Counted from the stretch's first letter, positions 6,963-16,412 are shown. The stretch: DNA of 64,000 nt from Micromonospora rhizosphaerae (GCF_900091465.1 NZ_FMHV01000002.1:806001-870000), one strand, 5' to 3'. Made by a program: numbers and translations. Notes: generated from the letters alone by a model not told the origin.

Positions 6963-9900
6963 GTGCCTCCGTTCAGCGCCGCACCCTCCGGTGGCCTCCC
7001 GCCATTCGTCGCGGATCTGCACATCCACTCGAAGTACTCGCGCGCGTGCAGCCGGGACCTGACCCTGCCGAACCTCGGCTGGTGGGCCCGGCGCAAGGGC
7101 ATCGGCGTGCTCGGCACCGGCGACTTCACCCACCCCGCCTGGTACGACCACCTGCGCGAGACGCTGCACCCGGCCGAGCCCGGCCTGTACCGGCTCAGCC
7201 CGGAGGCGGAACGGGACATCGCCCGGCGGCTGCCGCCCCGGCTGGCGAGCGAGGCGGAGGCGGACAGCGTCCGGTTCATGCTCAGCGTGGAGATTTCCAC
7301 GATCTACAAGCGGGACGACCGGACCCGCAAGGTGCACCACCTGATCTACCTGCCCGACCTGGACGCGGTGGCCCGGTTCAACACCGCGCTGGGCCGGATC
7401 GGCAACCTCGGCTCGGACGGCCGGCCGATCCTCGGCCTAGACTCCCGCGACCTGCTGGAGATCACCCTCGAGGCGAGCCCGGACGGCTACCTGGTCCCGG
7501 CGCACATCTGGACGCCCTGGTTCTCCGCGCTCGGCTCGAAGTCCGGCTTCGACACGATCGCCGACTGCTACGCCGACCTGGCCGAGCACGTCTTCGCGGT
7601 GGAGACCGGCCTCTCCTCCGATCCGGAGATGAACTGGCGGGTCGGCAGCCTGGACCGCTACCAGCTCGTCTCCAACTCCGACGCGCACTCGCCGCCCGCG
7701 CTCGCCCGGGAGGCCACCGTCCTCACGTCCGGCCGGGACTACTTCGCCATCCGCGAGGCGCTGCGCACCGGGGACGGGCTGGCCGGGACGATCGAGTTCT
7801 TCCCCGAGGAGGGCAAGTACCACGCCGACGGGCACCGGCTCTGCGGCGTCAACTGGTCGCCGGAGCGTACCCGGGAGAACGGCGGTCGCTGCCCCGAGTG
7901 CGGCAAGCCGCTGACCGTGGGCGTGCTGAGCCGGGTCGAGGAGCTGGCCGACCGGCCGGCGGGACACCGCCCGGCGCACGCCCGCGAGGTCACCCACCTG
8001 GTGCCGCTCGCCGAGGTCCTCGGCGAGATCAACAAGGTGGGTGCCCGGTCCAAGAAGGTCGAGGGCAAGCTCAACGAGCTGATCGCCGCGCTCGGCCCCG
8101 AGCTGGAGATCCTCACCAGCACGCCGCTGGACGAGATCGGGCGGGTCGGCGGCGAGCTGCTCGCCGAGGGCATCGGCCGGCTGCGCCGGGGCGAGGTGCG
8201 CCGGGTCCCCGGCTACGACGGCGAGTACGGGGTGATCACCCTCTTCGACCCGGCCGAGCTCGGCGGGAAGGCGACGCGGGCGCAGGCGGAGGCGCTCTTC
8301 GACGTACCCGTGCCGGCACCGCGCCGGCCCGCGGAGCCGGCGGCGAAGGCCAAGCCTCGGCGCCCGGCGGCGGCCAGGCCCGAGCCGAAGCGGAAGCCGG
8401 CCCCACCGCCGCCCCCGCCGATCGCGCCGGCGCCCTCCCCGCACGAGCCGTTCGAGCCGATGCTCGCCGGCATGGAGGAGGTCGGCACCGGCCTGTTGGA
8501 CCGGCTCGACGCGATGCAGCGGGTGGCCGCCTCCGCGCCGGGCGGACCGCTGCTCATCGTGGCCGGCCCGGGCACCGGCAAGACCCGGACCCTGACCCAC
8601 CGGATCGCGTACCTCTGCGCGGAGCTGAACGTCTTCCCCGAGCAGTGCCTGGCGATCACCTTCACCCGGCGGGCCGCCGAGGAGCTGCGGCACCGCCTCG
8701 ACGGCCTGCTCGGCCCGGTCGCCGAGGACGTCACCGTCGGCACCTTCCACTCGCTCGGGCTGACCATCCTGCGCGAGAACGCCGAGGCGGCCGGCCTGCC
8801 GGCCGACTTCCGGATCGCCGACGACGCGGACCGGGCGGCGGCCCGGGCCGAGGCCGGCGAGGACCCGGACTCGTACCCCACGCTGCTGCGCAAGCGCGAC
8901 CTGGTCGACCTGGACGAGCTGCTCACCCTGCCGGTCGCGCTGCTCAAGGCGGACCGGAAGCTGGTCCAGCGGTACCGGGAGCGCTGGCGGTGGATCTTCG
9001 TCGACGAGTACCAGGACGTCGATGCGGTCCAGTACGAGCTGCTACGCCTGCTCAGCCCCGCCGACGGCAACCTGTGCGCGATCGGCGACCCGGACCAGGC
9101 GATCTACTCGTTCCGGGGCGCCGACGTCGGCTACTTCCTGCGCTTCTCCCAGGACTTCACCGATGCCCGGCTGGTCCGGCTGAACCGCAACTACCGCTCG
9201 TCGGCGCCGATCCTGGCCGCCGCGGTGCAGGCCATCGCGCCGTCATCGCTGGTCCGCGGCCGCCGGCTCGACCCGGCCCGGCTCGACCCGGAGGCCCCGC
9301 TGGTCGGCCGCTACCCCGCGGCCTCCGTCTCCGACGAGGCCGATTTCGTGGTACGCAGCATCGACGAGCTGGTCGGCGGGCTCTCCCACCGGTCCCTGGA
9401 CTCGGGCCGGATCGACGGCCGGTCGACCTCGTTGTCGTTCTCCGACATCGCCGTGCTCTACCGCACCGACTCCCAGGCCGCGCCCATCGTCGACGCCCTC
9501 GCCCGGGCGAACATCCCGGTACAGAAGCGCTCGCACGACCGGCTGCGGGACCGGCCCGGGGTGGCCGCCATCGCCCGCGAGCTGCGGCACGCCGGGGGCC
9601 TCGGCGGCGGCCTGCCCGCCCGGGTACGCCTCGCCGGTCAGGTGCTCGCCGAGCGCTTCGCCGCGCCCACCCTCGACGGCTCCGGCGCGGTCCGCCCCGA
9701 GGAGATCTGGTCGGCGGTGGACCTGCTCACCCCGCTGGCCCGACGCTGCGGCGACGACCTGGGACTGTTCCTGTCCCAGCTGGCCACCGGCGCCGAGGTG
9801 GACGCCCTCGACCCACGGGCCGAGGCGGTCACCCTGCTCACCCTGCACGCGGCGAAGGGGCTGGAGTTCCCGGTGGTCTTCCTGGTCGGCGCCGAAGACG

Positions 9901-10157
9901 GCCTGCTGCCGCTGCGCTGGCCGGGCTCGGATCCGGATGCCGACGCGGTCGCCGAGGAGCGGCGGCTCTTCTTCGTCGGCCTGACCCGGGCCCAGGACCG
10001 GCTGTACGTCAGCCACGCCGCGCGCCGGATGCGGCACGGGTCGGAACGCGAGTGCCGCCCGTCGCCGTTCCTCGACGTGATCGATCCGGGCCTGTTCGAG
10101 CGCTTCGGCGAGGCCGAGCCCCGCCGCCCGAAGGACCGCCAGCTCCGCCTGATCTGA
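6963..10157 (+). CDS. PHP-domain / UvrD-like helicase fusion
   Basis: About 1064 residues. The N-terminal half (~15-430) is a PHP-type phosphoesterase/nuclease domain (ADLHIHSKYS metal motif, a conserved SNSDAHSP, and a CPECGK zinc-binding segment). A Pro/Ala-rich linker (~445-495) leads to a superfamily-1 helicase: Walker A GPGTGKT (~535), motif II FVDEYQDVD, GDPDQAIYSFRG, LNRNYRSS, and the C-terminal TLHAAKGLEFPVVF and FFVGLTRAQDRLY. A role in DNA repair or recombination combining nuclease and 3'-5' helicase is inferred. The start is taken as GTG 6963, 5 nt after CAGGAT (6952-6957), a possible leaderless -10; GTG 6948 is an in-frame alternative. Confidence 0.88.
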   Translation: MPPFSAAPSGGLPPFVADLHIHSKYSRACSRDLTLPNLGWWARRKGIGVLGTGDFTHPAWYDHLRETLHPAEPGLYRLSPEAERDIARRLPPRLASEAEADSVRFMLSVEISTIYKRDDRTRKVHHLIYLPDLDAVARFNTALGRIGNLGSDGRPILGLDSRDLLEITLEASPDGYLVPAHIWTPWFSALGSKSGFDTIADCYADLAEHVFAVETGLSSDPEMNWRVGSLDRYQLVSNSDAHSPPALAREATVLTSGRDYFAIREALRTGDGLAGTIEFFPEEGKYHADGHRLCGVNWSPERTRENGGRCPECGKPLTVGVLSRVEELADRPAGHRPAHAREVTHLVPLAEVLGEINKVGARSKKVEGKLNELIAALGPELEILTSTPLDEIGRVGGELLAEGIGRLRRGEVRRVPGYDGEYGVITLFDPAELGGKATRAQAEALFDVPVPAPRRPAEPAAKAKPRRPAAARPEPKRKPAPPPPPPIAPAPSPHEPFEPMLAGMEEVGTGLLDRLDAMQRVAASAPGGPLLIVAGPGTGKTRTLTHRIAYLCAELNVFPEQCLAITFTRRAAEELRHRLDGLLGPVAEDVTVGTFHSLGLTILRENAEAAGLPADFRIADDADRAAARAEAGEDPDSYPTLLRKRDLVDLDELLTLPVALLKADRKLVQRYRERWRWIFVDEYQDVDAVQYELLRLLSPADGNLCAIGDPDQAIYSFRGADVGYFLRFSQDFTDARLVRLNRNYRSSAPILAAAVQAIAPSSLVRGRRLDPARLDPEAPLVGRYPAASVSDEADFVVRSIDELVGGLSHRSLDSGRIDGRSTSLSFSDIAVLYRTDSQAAPIVDALARANIPVQKRSHDRLRDRPGVAAIARELRHAGGLGGGLPARVRLAGQVLAERFAAPTLDGSGAVRPEEIWSAVDLLTPLARRCGDDLGLFLSQLATGAEVDALDPRAEAVTLLTLHAAKGLEFPVVFLVGAEDGLLPLRWPGSDPDADAVAEERRLFFVGLTRAQDRLYVSHAARRMRHGSERECRPSPFLDVIDPGLFERFGEAEPRRPKDRQLRLI

Positions 10158-10199
10158 GGCACCGACGGCCTGTGGGCCCCGCGGTTGGCGACCGCGATG

Positions 10200-11201
10200 C
10201 TACCGGCGGGCCGGCTCCGGTACCGCCTCGTCGACCAGCCGGCGCGGGCGCTCGGTGCTCACCACCAGCGCCACGCCGGCGACGATCACCGCGCCGCCGA
10301 GCAGCACCCGCGCGGTCACCGGCTCGGCGGCGAGCAGCGCGCCGAGCGCCACCGCGACCGCCGGGTTGACGTACGCGTACGTGGCGACCAGGGAGATCGG
10401 GGCGTGGTGCAGCAGCCAGACGTACGCGGTGAAGGCGACCAGCGAGCCGGCCACCATCAGGTACGCCAGCGCCGCCCAGGAGCGGCCGGTCACCTCAGCC
10501 GGCGAGAAGCCGCGCAGCTCTCCGCGAGCGACGGCGACCACGGCGAGCGCCACGGCTCCGGCGAGCATCTCGTAGACGGTGGCCACGAAGGGGTCGGCGG
10601 GCATCTGGAGGCGTCCGGAGAGGAACGACCCGACGGACCAGGAGGTGGCCGCGGCGACCACGGTCAGGGCTCCGGCCAGCGGCACCGCCCCCGAGCCGCC
10701 GGTGGGGAGCACGAGCAGAATCAGGCCGACGAAGCCCAGCGTCACCCCGGCGAAGGTCCAGAGCCGAGGCCGGTCGCCGGCGACCGTACGCAGCAGCACG
10801 ACCAGCAGCGGGACGGTGGCCACCAGCAGCGCTGCGATCCCGGAGGGGACCGCCACCCCGACCGGCCCGGACTCGGCGAACACCACCAGGCCGTTGCCGC
10901 CGGCGAGCAGGAGCACCCCGACCCCGACGGCGGAAGCGAGCTGACGCCGGTCGACCCGGAGCGCGCCCGGCCCGCGGCGGATCCGCAGCACGGCCGCCAG
11001 CACCAGACCGGCGGCGGCGAACCGTCCGGCCGCGGAGGTGAGCGGGGGCAGCGACTCGACCGCGATCCGGATGCCCAGGTAGGTGGAGCCCCAGAGGACG
11101 TAGACCAGGATCAGCGCGGTCCAGATCAGGGCCGGACGGGTGCCCGGGGACCACCTGGACCCGGGGCGGGGCGGCGACGCACTTGCGGTGTGTGAGCTCA
11201 T
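10200..11201 (-). CDS. EamA-family (DMT) transporter
   Basis: A 333-residue inner-membrane protein with ten hydrophobic segments in two EamA repeats (first around WGSTYLGIR, residues ~37-45; second after ~165), the fold of drug/metabolite transporters of the RhaT/YedA type. A positively charged tail (STERPRRLVDE) lies at the C-terminus. The substrate cannot be told. It is convergent with the helicase gene and divergent from the LppU-like gene. Confidence 0.88.
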   Translation of the reverse strand: MSSHTASASPPRPGSRWSPGTRPALIWTALILVYVLWGSTYLGIRIAVESLPPLTSAAGRFAAAGLVLAAVLRIRRGPGALRVDRRQLASAVGVGVLLLAGGNGLVVFAESGPVGVAVPSGIAALLVATVPLLVVLLRTVAGDRPRLWTFAGVTLGFVGLILLVLPTGGSGAVPLAGALTVVAAATSWSVGSFLSGRLQMPADPFVATVYEMLAGAVALAVVAVARGELRGFSPAEVTGRSWAALAYLMVAGSLVAFTAYVWLLHHAPISLVATYAYVNPAVAVALGALLAAEPVTARVLLGGAVIVAGVALVVSTERPRRLVDEAVPEPARR

Positions 11202-11286
11202 CGGTGGACCACGCTACGGTGACACGACGTCGGCGTCCCGGGAGGGTGGTCGGCCTCTCACCACTGGCGTACGCAGGAGGGCGTTC

Positions 11287-12111
11287 ATGACGAACTTCGG
11301 ACCACCGGGCGGCGGCCCCCCGGAGCCGTGGAGTGGACGACAGCCCGAGCAGGCGTACGGCCCGCCGGCCGATCACCGCTTCGAGCCGCAGTACGAGGCG
11401 CAGCCCGGCGGCTGGGGCGAGCCGGCGGAACAGCGGTACGAGCCGATGGTGGGGAACGGCTGGGACGACCGGGGCGCCGGGCAGCCGCCGCGCCAGCCGG
11501 TCGCCTCGGGATACCGGCCCTACCAGCCGGCGTCCCACGGGTACCCGCCCGCCGGGCAGCCCGGCTACCCGCCCGCCGACCCCTACGCCGATAACGGCTA
11601 CCCGCCGACCGACCCGTACCCGGGGGACGGCTACCCACCCGCCCAGCCGTACGCCGATCCGACGCCCCCGCCGAAGCGCGGCAAGGGCCCGCTGATCGCG
11701 GTGCTCGCCGTGCTGGCGGTGCTCGTCCTCGCGGGCGCGGCCACGCTCTACCTCGTCGGCCGGAACGAGCCGGCCCCGGTGCCCGGGGCCACCGGGCCGT
11801 CGGCCGTGGCGAGCGGGCCGGCCGCGTCGGCCTCCGTCACCCCGGCGCCGGCGTCCTCGGCCGACGCCCGGTTCGTCAAGGTTGGCCAGTGCGTCCGGAA
11901 CGACGGACCGGCCGGCGGCAAGCCGCGGCTGGTGATCAGCGAGTGCACCGCGAAGACGTACCAGGTGCTGCGCCGGTTCGACGGCGCGACGAGCGGTGAG
12001 AAGGACGCCGAGGCGAAGTGCGCCAAGGTCGAGGGCTACACCAACTGGTACTTCTTCGACAGCGAGCTGGACACCCTCGACTTCGTCCTCTGCCTGAAGC
12101 AGCGCCGGTAG
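11287..12111 (+). CDS. LppU/SCO3897-like membrane protein with Pro/Tyr-rich N-terminus
   Basis: A 274-residue protein. The first ~130 residues are low-complexity Pro/Gly/Tyr-rich, with YPP(A/T) repeats. A single membrane segment (~136-157, LIAVLAVLAVLVLAGAATLY) follows, then an Ala/Ser/Pro spacer. A small extracytoplasmic domain with cysteines (VGQCV, ISECT, AKCA, VLCL) resembles the LppU/SCO3897 family. ATG at 11287 has AGGAGGG 6 nt upstream. The role is unknown; relatives are cell-envelope proteins. A strong hairpin terminator follows the stop. Confidence 0.8.
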   Translation: MTNFGPPGGGPPEPWSGRQPEQAYGPPADHRFEPQYEAQPGGWGEPAEQRYEPMVGNGWDDRGAGQPPRQPVASGYRPYQPASHGYPPAGQPGYPPADPYADNGYPPTDPYPGDGYPPAQPYADPTPPPKRGKGPLIAVLAVLAVLVLAGAATLYLVGRNEPAPVPGATGPSAVASGPAASASVTPAPASSADARFVKVGQCVRNDGPAGGKPRLVISECTAKTYQVLRRFDGATSGEKDAEAKCAKVEGYTNWYFFDSELDTLDFVLCLKQRR

Positions 12112-12124
12112 CCGGCGGTAGGAG

Positions 12125-12166
12125 AAACTAGGGGTGTCTAGCAATCACGCTAGACACCCCTAGTTT
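12125..12166. terminator. perfect 18-bp hairpin followed by T-run
   Basis: An 18-bp perfect inverted repeat (arms 12125-12142 and 12149-12166, loop AATCAC) ends in TTTT, 13 nt after the LppU-like stop. This is a strong intrinsic terminator by appearance. Its centre also contains GTCTAGC-N6-GCTAGAC, repeated at 12209-12228, so it may double as a protein-binding site. Confidence 0.85.
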
Positions 12167-12208
12167 TGTCTCGACGGCCCCGACACGCCGGTAGCCCCGT
12201 CTATTGAT

Positions 12209-12228
12209 GTCTAGCCCCGCAGCTAGAC
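12209..12228. promoter_or_regulatory. GTCTAGC-N6-GCTAGAC palindrome upstream of AAA ATPase gene
   Basis: 7-bp arms with a 6-bp spacer, the same arms and spacing as the core of the hairpin at 12136-12155. The two centres are 73 bp apart, close to seven helical turns. It sits just upstream of the putative -10 (GATACT, 12234-12239) of the ATPase gene, where a repressor or activator could bind. Confidence 0.45.
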
Positions 12229-12248
12229 GGCCCGATACTGTGCGATTC

Positions 12249-13478
12249 GTGGATCCGGTCCGCAACCCGTACGCCCCGGGCGCCGGTCAGCGCCCGCCCG
12301 AACTCGCCGGGCGGGGGCGGGAGCTGGACGTCTTCGACGTCGTGCTGGAGCGCATCGCCCGGGGTCGCCCGGAGCGCAGCCTGATGCTCACCGGCCTGCG
12401 CGGCGTCGGCAAGACCGTCCTGCTCAACACCCTCCGCTCGCAGGCGATCAACCGCCTGTGGGGCACCGGCAAGATCGAGGCCCGCCCCGACCAGTCGCTG
12501 CGCCGCCCGGTGGCCGCCGCGCTGCACATGGCGGTCCGCGAGCTCGCCCCCCGACACCGCGCACCGGACCGGATCGACGGCTTCCTCGGCGTGCTCAAGG
12601 CGTTCGCCCAGCGCTCCGCGCCGACCGGACGCGGCGCCCCGAAGCTGCGCGACCGCTGGCAGCCGGGCATCGACGTACCGGCGAGCAGCGGTCGCGCCGA
12701 CTCCGGGGACATCGAGATCGACCTGGTGGAACTGCTCACCGACGCCGCGGCGGTGGCCACCGACGTGGGCACCGGCATCGCGATCTTCATCGACGAGATG
12801 CAGGACCTCGGCGCGGAGGACGTCTCCGCCCTCTGCGCCGCCTGCCACGAGCTGTCCCAGCTCGGCGCGCCGCTGATCGTGGTCGGCGCCGGGCTGCCGC
12901 ACCTGCCGGCCGTGCTCAGCGCCGCCAAGTCGTACTCCGAACGGCTCTTCCGCTATCAGCGGATCGACCGGCTGGACCGGATCGCCGCCGACCAGGCGCT
13001 CTGCGCGCCGGCCGAGCGGGAGGAGGTCGAGTACGAGCAGAAGGCGCTCGACCTGCTCTACGAAAAGTCAGGCGGGTACCCCTACTTCGTCCAGGCGTAC
13101 GGGAAGGCCACCTGGGACCACGCCCCCCGCTCGCCGATCACCGCCGCCGACGTCCGGGTCGCCGCGCCCGAGGCCGAGGCCGAGCTGGCCGTCGGCTTCT
13201 TCGGCTCCCGGTTCGAGCGGGCCACCCCGGCGGAACGCGAGTACATGCGGGCCATGGCGACGCTCTCGCTGGTGGAGGGGGAGGAGAGCGGAAGCGACGA
13301 CATGGACGCGGCGGTGCCCACCGCGGAGATCGCCCGGTCGCTCGGACGCAAGCCGGCCAGCCTGTCGCCGGCCCGGGACGCCTTGATCAAGAAGGGGCTG
13401 ATCTACTCCGGCGAGCGGGGCACGGTCGCCTTCACCGTCCCGCACTTCGGCCGGTACCTGCGCACCCAGCCGGCCTGA
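12249..13478 (+). CDS. AAA-family ATPase with C-terminal winged helix (Orc1/Cdc6-like layout)
   Basis: A 409-residue protein: Walker A TGLRGVGKT at ~48-56, Walker B IAIFIDEMQDL at ~177-187, an arginine-rich sensor region, and a C-terminal segment (AEIARSLGRKPASLSPARDALIKKGL) that looks like a winged helix. The layout is that of STAND/Orc1-like AAA ATPases found singly in actinobacteria; partners are unknown. GTG 12249 is chosen over ATG 12204 because homology begins at VDPVRNPYAP and TACTGT (12236-12241) lies 7 nt upstream as a leaderless -10. Paired palindromes upstream suggest regulation. Confidence 0.8.
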   Translation: MDPVRNPYAPGAGQRPPELAGRGRELDVFDVVLERIARGRPERSLMLTGLRGVGKTVLLNTLRSQAINRLWGTGKIEARPDQSLRRPVAAALHMAVRELAPRHRAPDRIDGFLGVLKAFAQRSAPTGRGAPKLRDRWQPGIDVPASSGRADSGDIEIDLVELLTDAAAVATDVGTGIAIFIDEMQDLGAEDVSALCAACHELSQLGAPLIVVGAGLPHLPAVLSAAKSYSERLFRYQRIDRLDRIAADQALCAPAEREEVEYEQKALDLLYEKSGGYPYFVQAYGKATWDHAPRSPITAADVRVAAPEAEAELAVGFFGSRFERATPAEREYMRAMATLSLVEGEESGSDDMDAAVPTAEIARSLGRKPASLSPARDALIKKGLIYSGERGTVAFTVPHFGRYLRTQPA

Positions 13479-13505
13479 CCCCGCGCCGCCGGCATCCGCG
13501 CTCGA

Positions 13506-14057
13506 TCAGACCTTGGACCAGGGCGGCGGGAAGACCACCTCACCCCGCGGCGGCGGGCCGTCGTCGCTGGTCGACGGCGGCAGCACCAGTGCCTGCCACG
13601 GCTCGCCCAGCCCCGACCAGGGGCTGGTCAGCCCCATCCGGTCGGCCCGGCTGAAGCCGAAGCGCCGGTAGAACGCCGGGTCGCCGAGCACCACCACCAG
13701 CCGCTCGCCCAGCTCGGCCGCGGCGTCCAGGGCGGCCTGCACCGCGGCCGTGCCGAGCCCGATCCGCTGCCGGTGCGGCGCGACCGCAACCGGTCCGAGC
13801 GCCAGCGCCGGGGCCGATCCGCCGTCGCCGTCCGAACACACCCGGACCCGGGTCAGCAGGGCGTAGCCGACCACCTCACCGCCGTACTCGGCGACGATGG
13901 CCAGCTCCGGGATCCAGGCATCGCTGTGCCGCAGCTCCTCGACCAGCTCCACCTCGGGCGGGGTGGCCACGTCCGGTCGGGCGAAGGCGGCGGCCAGCAC
14001 CCGGGCGACCGGCGCCTCGTCCGCCGGATCCTCGGGTCGGAGCCGCAGGATCGTCAC
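13506..14057 (-). CDS. GNAT-family N-acetyltransferase
   Basis: A 183-residue acetyltransferase. The acetyl-CoA binding core is visible as LGPVAVAPHRQRIGLGTAAV (residues ~95-115), followed by the VVLGDPAFYRRFGFSRADRMGL segment typical of the YhbS-like branch. GTG at 14057 is preceded by TAACGT (reverse strand of 14065-14070), 7 nt away, consistent with leaderless transcription. The ORF is open further upstream but without homology. The substrate is unknown. Confidence 0.85.
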   Translation of the reverse strand: MTILRLRPEDPADEAPVARVLAAAFARPDVATPPEVELVEELRHSDAWIPELAIVAEYGGEVVGYALLTRVRVCSDGDGGSAPALALGPVAVAPHRQRIGLGTAAVQAALDAAAELGERLVVVLGDPAFYRRFGFSRADRMGLTSPWSGLGEPWQALVLPPSTSDDGPPPRGEVVFPPPWSKV

Positions 14058-14213
14058 CCGCGCGACGTTACCAAGTGGAGCGGGTCCATCCGCGACGGTC
14101 GCTTGAATCGGTGTGACGGACGGGGCCGGACGTCCCCGTCGGACGTCCACGTCGGCCGATCCCTTTCGGGCGTTGCAGGGGTGGCGACCCCCGCGAAGGG
14201 GTATGACTGAGCC

Positions 14214-14759
14214 ATGAAACCCGTGCGCTCCCTCGCCCGCGTCATGTTGAGCGGCATCTTCGTGGTCAGCGGCGCCCGCAATCTGCAGAACCCGGGTCGC
14301 CTCGTCCCGACGGCCAAGCCGGTCATCGACCGGGTCACTCCGCTGCTCCAGAACCTCTCGCCCCGGGTCCCGACCGACACCGCGACGATGATCCGCGCCA
14401 ACTCGGCCACCCAGCTCGTCGCTGGGCTGATGCTGGCCACCGGCAGGTTCACCCGACCCGCCGCGCTGGTCCTGGCCGGCACGCTGGTGCCGACCACCAT
14501 CGCCGGCCATCGCTTCTGGGAGAACGACGACCCGGTGGCCCGGAACAACAACCAGATCCACTTCCTGAAGAACCTCGGCCTCCTCGGCGGGCTGCTGCTC
14601 GCCGCCGCGGACACCGAGGGGAAGCCCGGGCTGCGCTGGCGGGCCGGCCACCGGATCGGCCACTCGCGAAGCTCGGTGCAGCGCGCCGTCCGGACCGCCC
14701 GGCGGGAGGCGAAGATCGCCGTACGCTCGGCGGCCACCGCCCGACGACTCCCGGGCTGA
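14214..14759 (+). CDS. DoxX-family membrane protein
   Basis: A 181-residue protein with a DoxX-like four-helix membrane core: an N-terminal helix with the GIFVVSGARNLQNP motif, then helices at ~63-80, 83-98 and 121-137. A basic C-terminal tail follows (RTARREAKIAVRSAATARR). DoxX proteins sit in the cytoplasmic membrane, some linked to oxidative stress. TATGAC at 14202-14207 is 6 nt upstream of the ATG, again leaderless-like. It is divergent from the GNAT gene. Confidence 0.85.
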   Translation: MKPVRSLARVMLSGIFVVSGARNLQNPGRLVPTAKPVIDRVTPLLQNLSPRVPTDTATMIRANSATQLVAGLMLATGRFTRPAALVLAGTLVPTTIAGHRFWENDDPVARNNNQIHFLKNLGLLGGLLLAAADTEGKPGLRWRAGHRIGHSRSSVQRAVRTARREAKIAVRSAATARRLPG

Positions 14760-14905
14760 CCTGCATCAATACCACCACCACCCCCCGCAAGGCCATTAAT
14801 CACCTGAACCACCCGACAGCCGTTAACGCGGTGGAAATGTCAAAAAGATGTGTGGGATCGGACACGGTCGCATAACGCGGGAGGCAGCAAAGTGAGGCGC
14901 CGTTC

Positions 14906-14911
14906 TAGGCT
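14906..14911 (+). promoter_or_regulatory. TAGGCT -10-like element upstream of GT87 gene
   Basis: TAGGCT is a common actinobacterial -10. It lies about 52 nt upstream of the chosen ATG at 14964. The preceding ~150 bases are comparatively A+T-rich, with no other feature seen. Confidence 0.35.
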
Positions 14912-14963
14912 CCCTACCGGACCTGGACGGTTAGTACGACCTTGGTACGGGGGTGGCCACGCC

Positions 14964-16412
14964 ATGCCGGCGACCGTCGGTAGACGGGTGGGCCGCCTCG
15001 CCCCAGTCCACCGCGCAACGCGTGGGATCGATCGCAGGACAGTCGTACGGACCGGCATCGTGGCCGCCGTCGCCTACGCCGCATGGCTCGCCATCGGCGC
15101 CTTCGGGCGGCCGTACAACTTCTTCGACATGAAGATCTACCACGGTGCCGTGGTGTGGTGGGCGAGCGGCAACGAGCTCTACGAGTTCATCGCGCCCGCC
15201 ACGACGCTCGGTTTCACCTACCCACCCTTCGCCGCCCTGCTCATGCTGCCGATGTCGTGGCTGCCGGTGGGGGCCGCCGGCTGGCTCAACGCGCTCGCCA
15301 GCATCGCCGCGCTCGCGGTCGTCCTGGCCGCGCTGCTGCGCCCGATCGTCGACCGGCTCGGCTGGCCGCTCTGGTTCACCGTGGGCATCGCCGTGCCGAT
15401 GGCCGTCGCCATCGAGCCGTCCCGGGAGACGCTCGGCTACGGCCAGGTCAACCTGCTGCTCTTCGCACTGATCATGGCGGACCTGATCGGGCTGCGCTGG
15501 CGGGCGAGGCGGGGCACCCACCACGACACCGCCGACTCCGCGCTGGCCCGGTTCGCCTACAGCGGGGTCTGGGCCGGGGCGGGCATCGGCCTGGCCACCG
15601 CGGTCAAGCTGACCCCGGCGCTCTTCATCGTGTACCTGATGACCACCCGGCAGTGGCGGGCCGCGCTGACCGCGATCGGCACCACGATCGGCGTGACGCT
15701 CGGGGCGTTCGCGCTGGTCGGGCCGGAATCCCGGGCATATTTCGGCAGCGTGCTCTGGCAGACCGAGCGGGTCGGGGCGGCGGACATGACCGCCAACCAG
15801 TCCCTCGCCGGGCTGCTGGCCCGGCTCTACGACTCGATCGAGACGCCCGGCCTGCTCTGGCTCGCTTTCTCGGTGCTGGTCCTGGCGCTGGGGCTGTCCC
15901 GGGCCGCCACCGCGCGGGCCGACGGCGACGAGCTGACCGCCTTCACCCTGGTCGGGCTCACCGCCAACGTGATCAGCCCGATCTCCTGGTCGCACCACCT
16001 GGTCTGGGTCATCCCGGCGATCATCGTGCTGGCCGACGCCGGGGTACGCCGGCGGGAGGCGAGCCGCGGTCTGCCGCCGCGCGCCGCGACGCCCTCGGTG
16101 GCCGGCGGCGTGCCCGGGGTCAACGCGCTGCGCCCGCCGATCTGGTACCCGGCGCTCACCGGGTTCCGCCACGGGGCGGCCGCGGTCGGGCTCTACCTGC
16201 TCTTCCTGATCTCGCCCATCTGGCCGTACGAGCACCAACTCCCCGAGGTGTCGCACTACCAGGACGGCCTGTTCGGCGCGCTGATGGAGAACTCGCTGGC
16301 CATCGCCCTGATCATGCTGGTCGCGGCGCTGCCCTGGCGCCCCGGCGCGGAGCCGGCGTTCTACAACGACCGGTTGGTCCGGGCCGCCCAGCTCGCCGCC
16401 GCCCGCCGCTGA
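14964..16412 (+). CDS. GT87-family (DUF2029) polyprenol-phosphate glycosyltransferase, membrane
   Basis: About 482 residues with ten or more hydrophobic segments. It has the hallmarks of GT87 mannosyltransferases (PimE/alpha-1,2-mannosyltransferase type): FDMKIYHGAVVWWASGNELYEF near the N-terminus, TYPPFAAL, GQVNLLLFALIMADL, AVKLTPALF, and SWSHHLVW. These enzymes use polyprenyl-phosphate sugars at the outer face of the membrane to build lipomannan-like glycolipids. The start is uncertain: ATG 14964 is preferred, and the ORF is open from 14850. Confidence 0.85.
   Translation: MPATVGRRVGRLAPVHRATRGIDRRTVVRTGIVAAVAYAAWLAIGAFGRPYNFFDMKIYHGAVVWWASGNELYEFIAPATTLGFTYPPFAALLMLPMSWLPVGAAGWLNALASIAALAVVLAALLRPIVDRLGWPLWFTVGIAVPMAVAIEPSRETLGYGQVNLLLFALIMADLIGLRWRARRGTHHDTADSALARFAYSGVWAGAGIGLATAVKLTPALFIVYLMTTRQWRAALTAIGTTIGVTLGAFALVGPESRAYFGSVLWQTERVGAADMTANQSLAGLLARLYDSIETPGLLWLAFSVLVLALGLSRAATARADGDELTAFTLVGLTANVISPISWSHHLVWVIPAIIVLADAGVRRREASRGLPPRAATPSVAGGVPGVNALRPPIWYPALTGFRHGAAAVGLYLLFLISPIWPYEHQLPEVSHYQDGLFGALMENSLAIALIMLVAALPWRPGAEPAFYNDRLVRAAQLAAARR

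Noticed and set aside
12204..12248. ATG at 12204 as start of the AAA ATPase
   Set aside because: It lies inside the palindrome and upstream of the -10-like sequence; homology starts at 12249.
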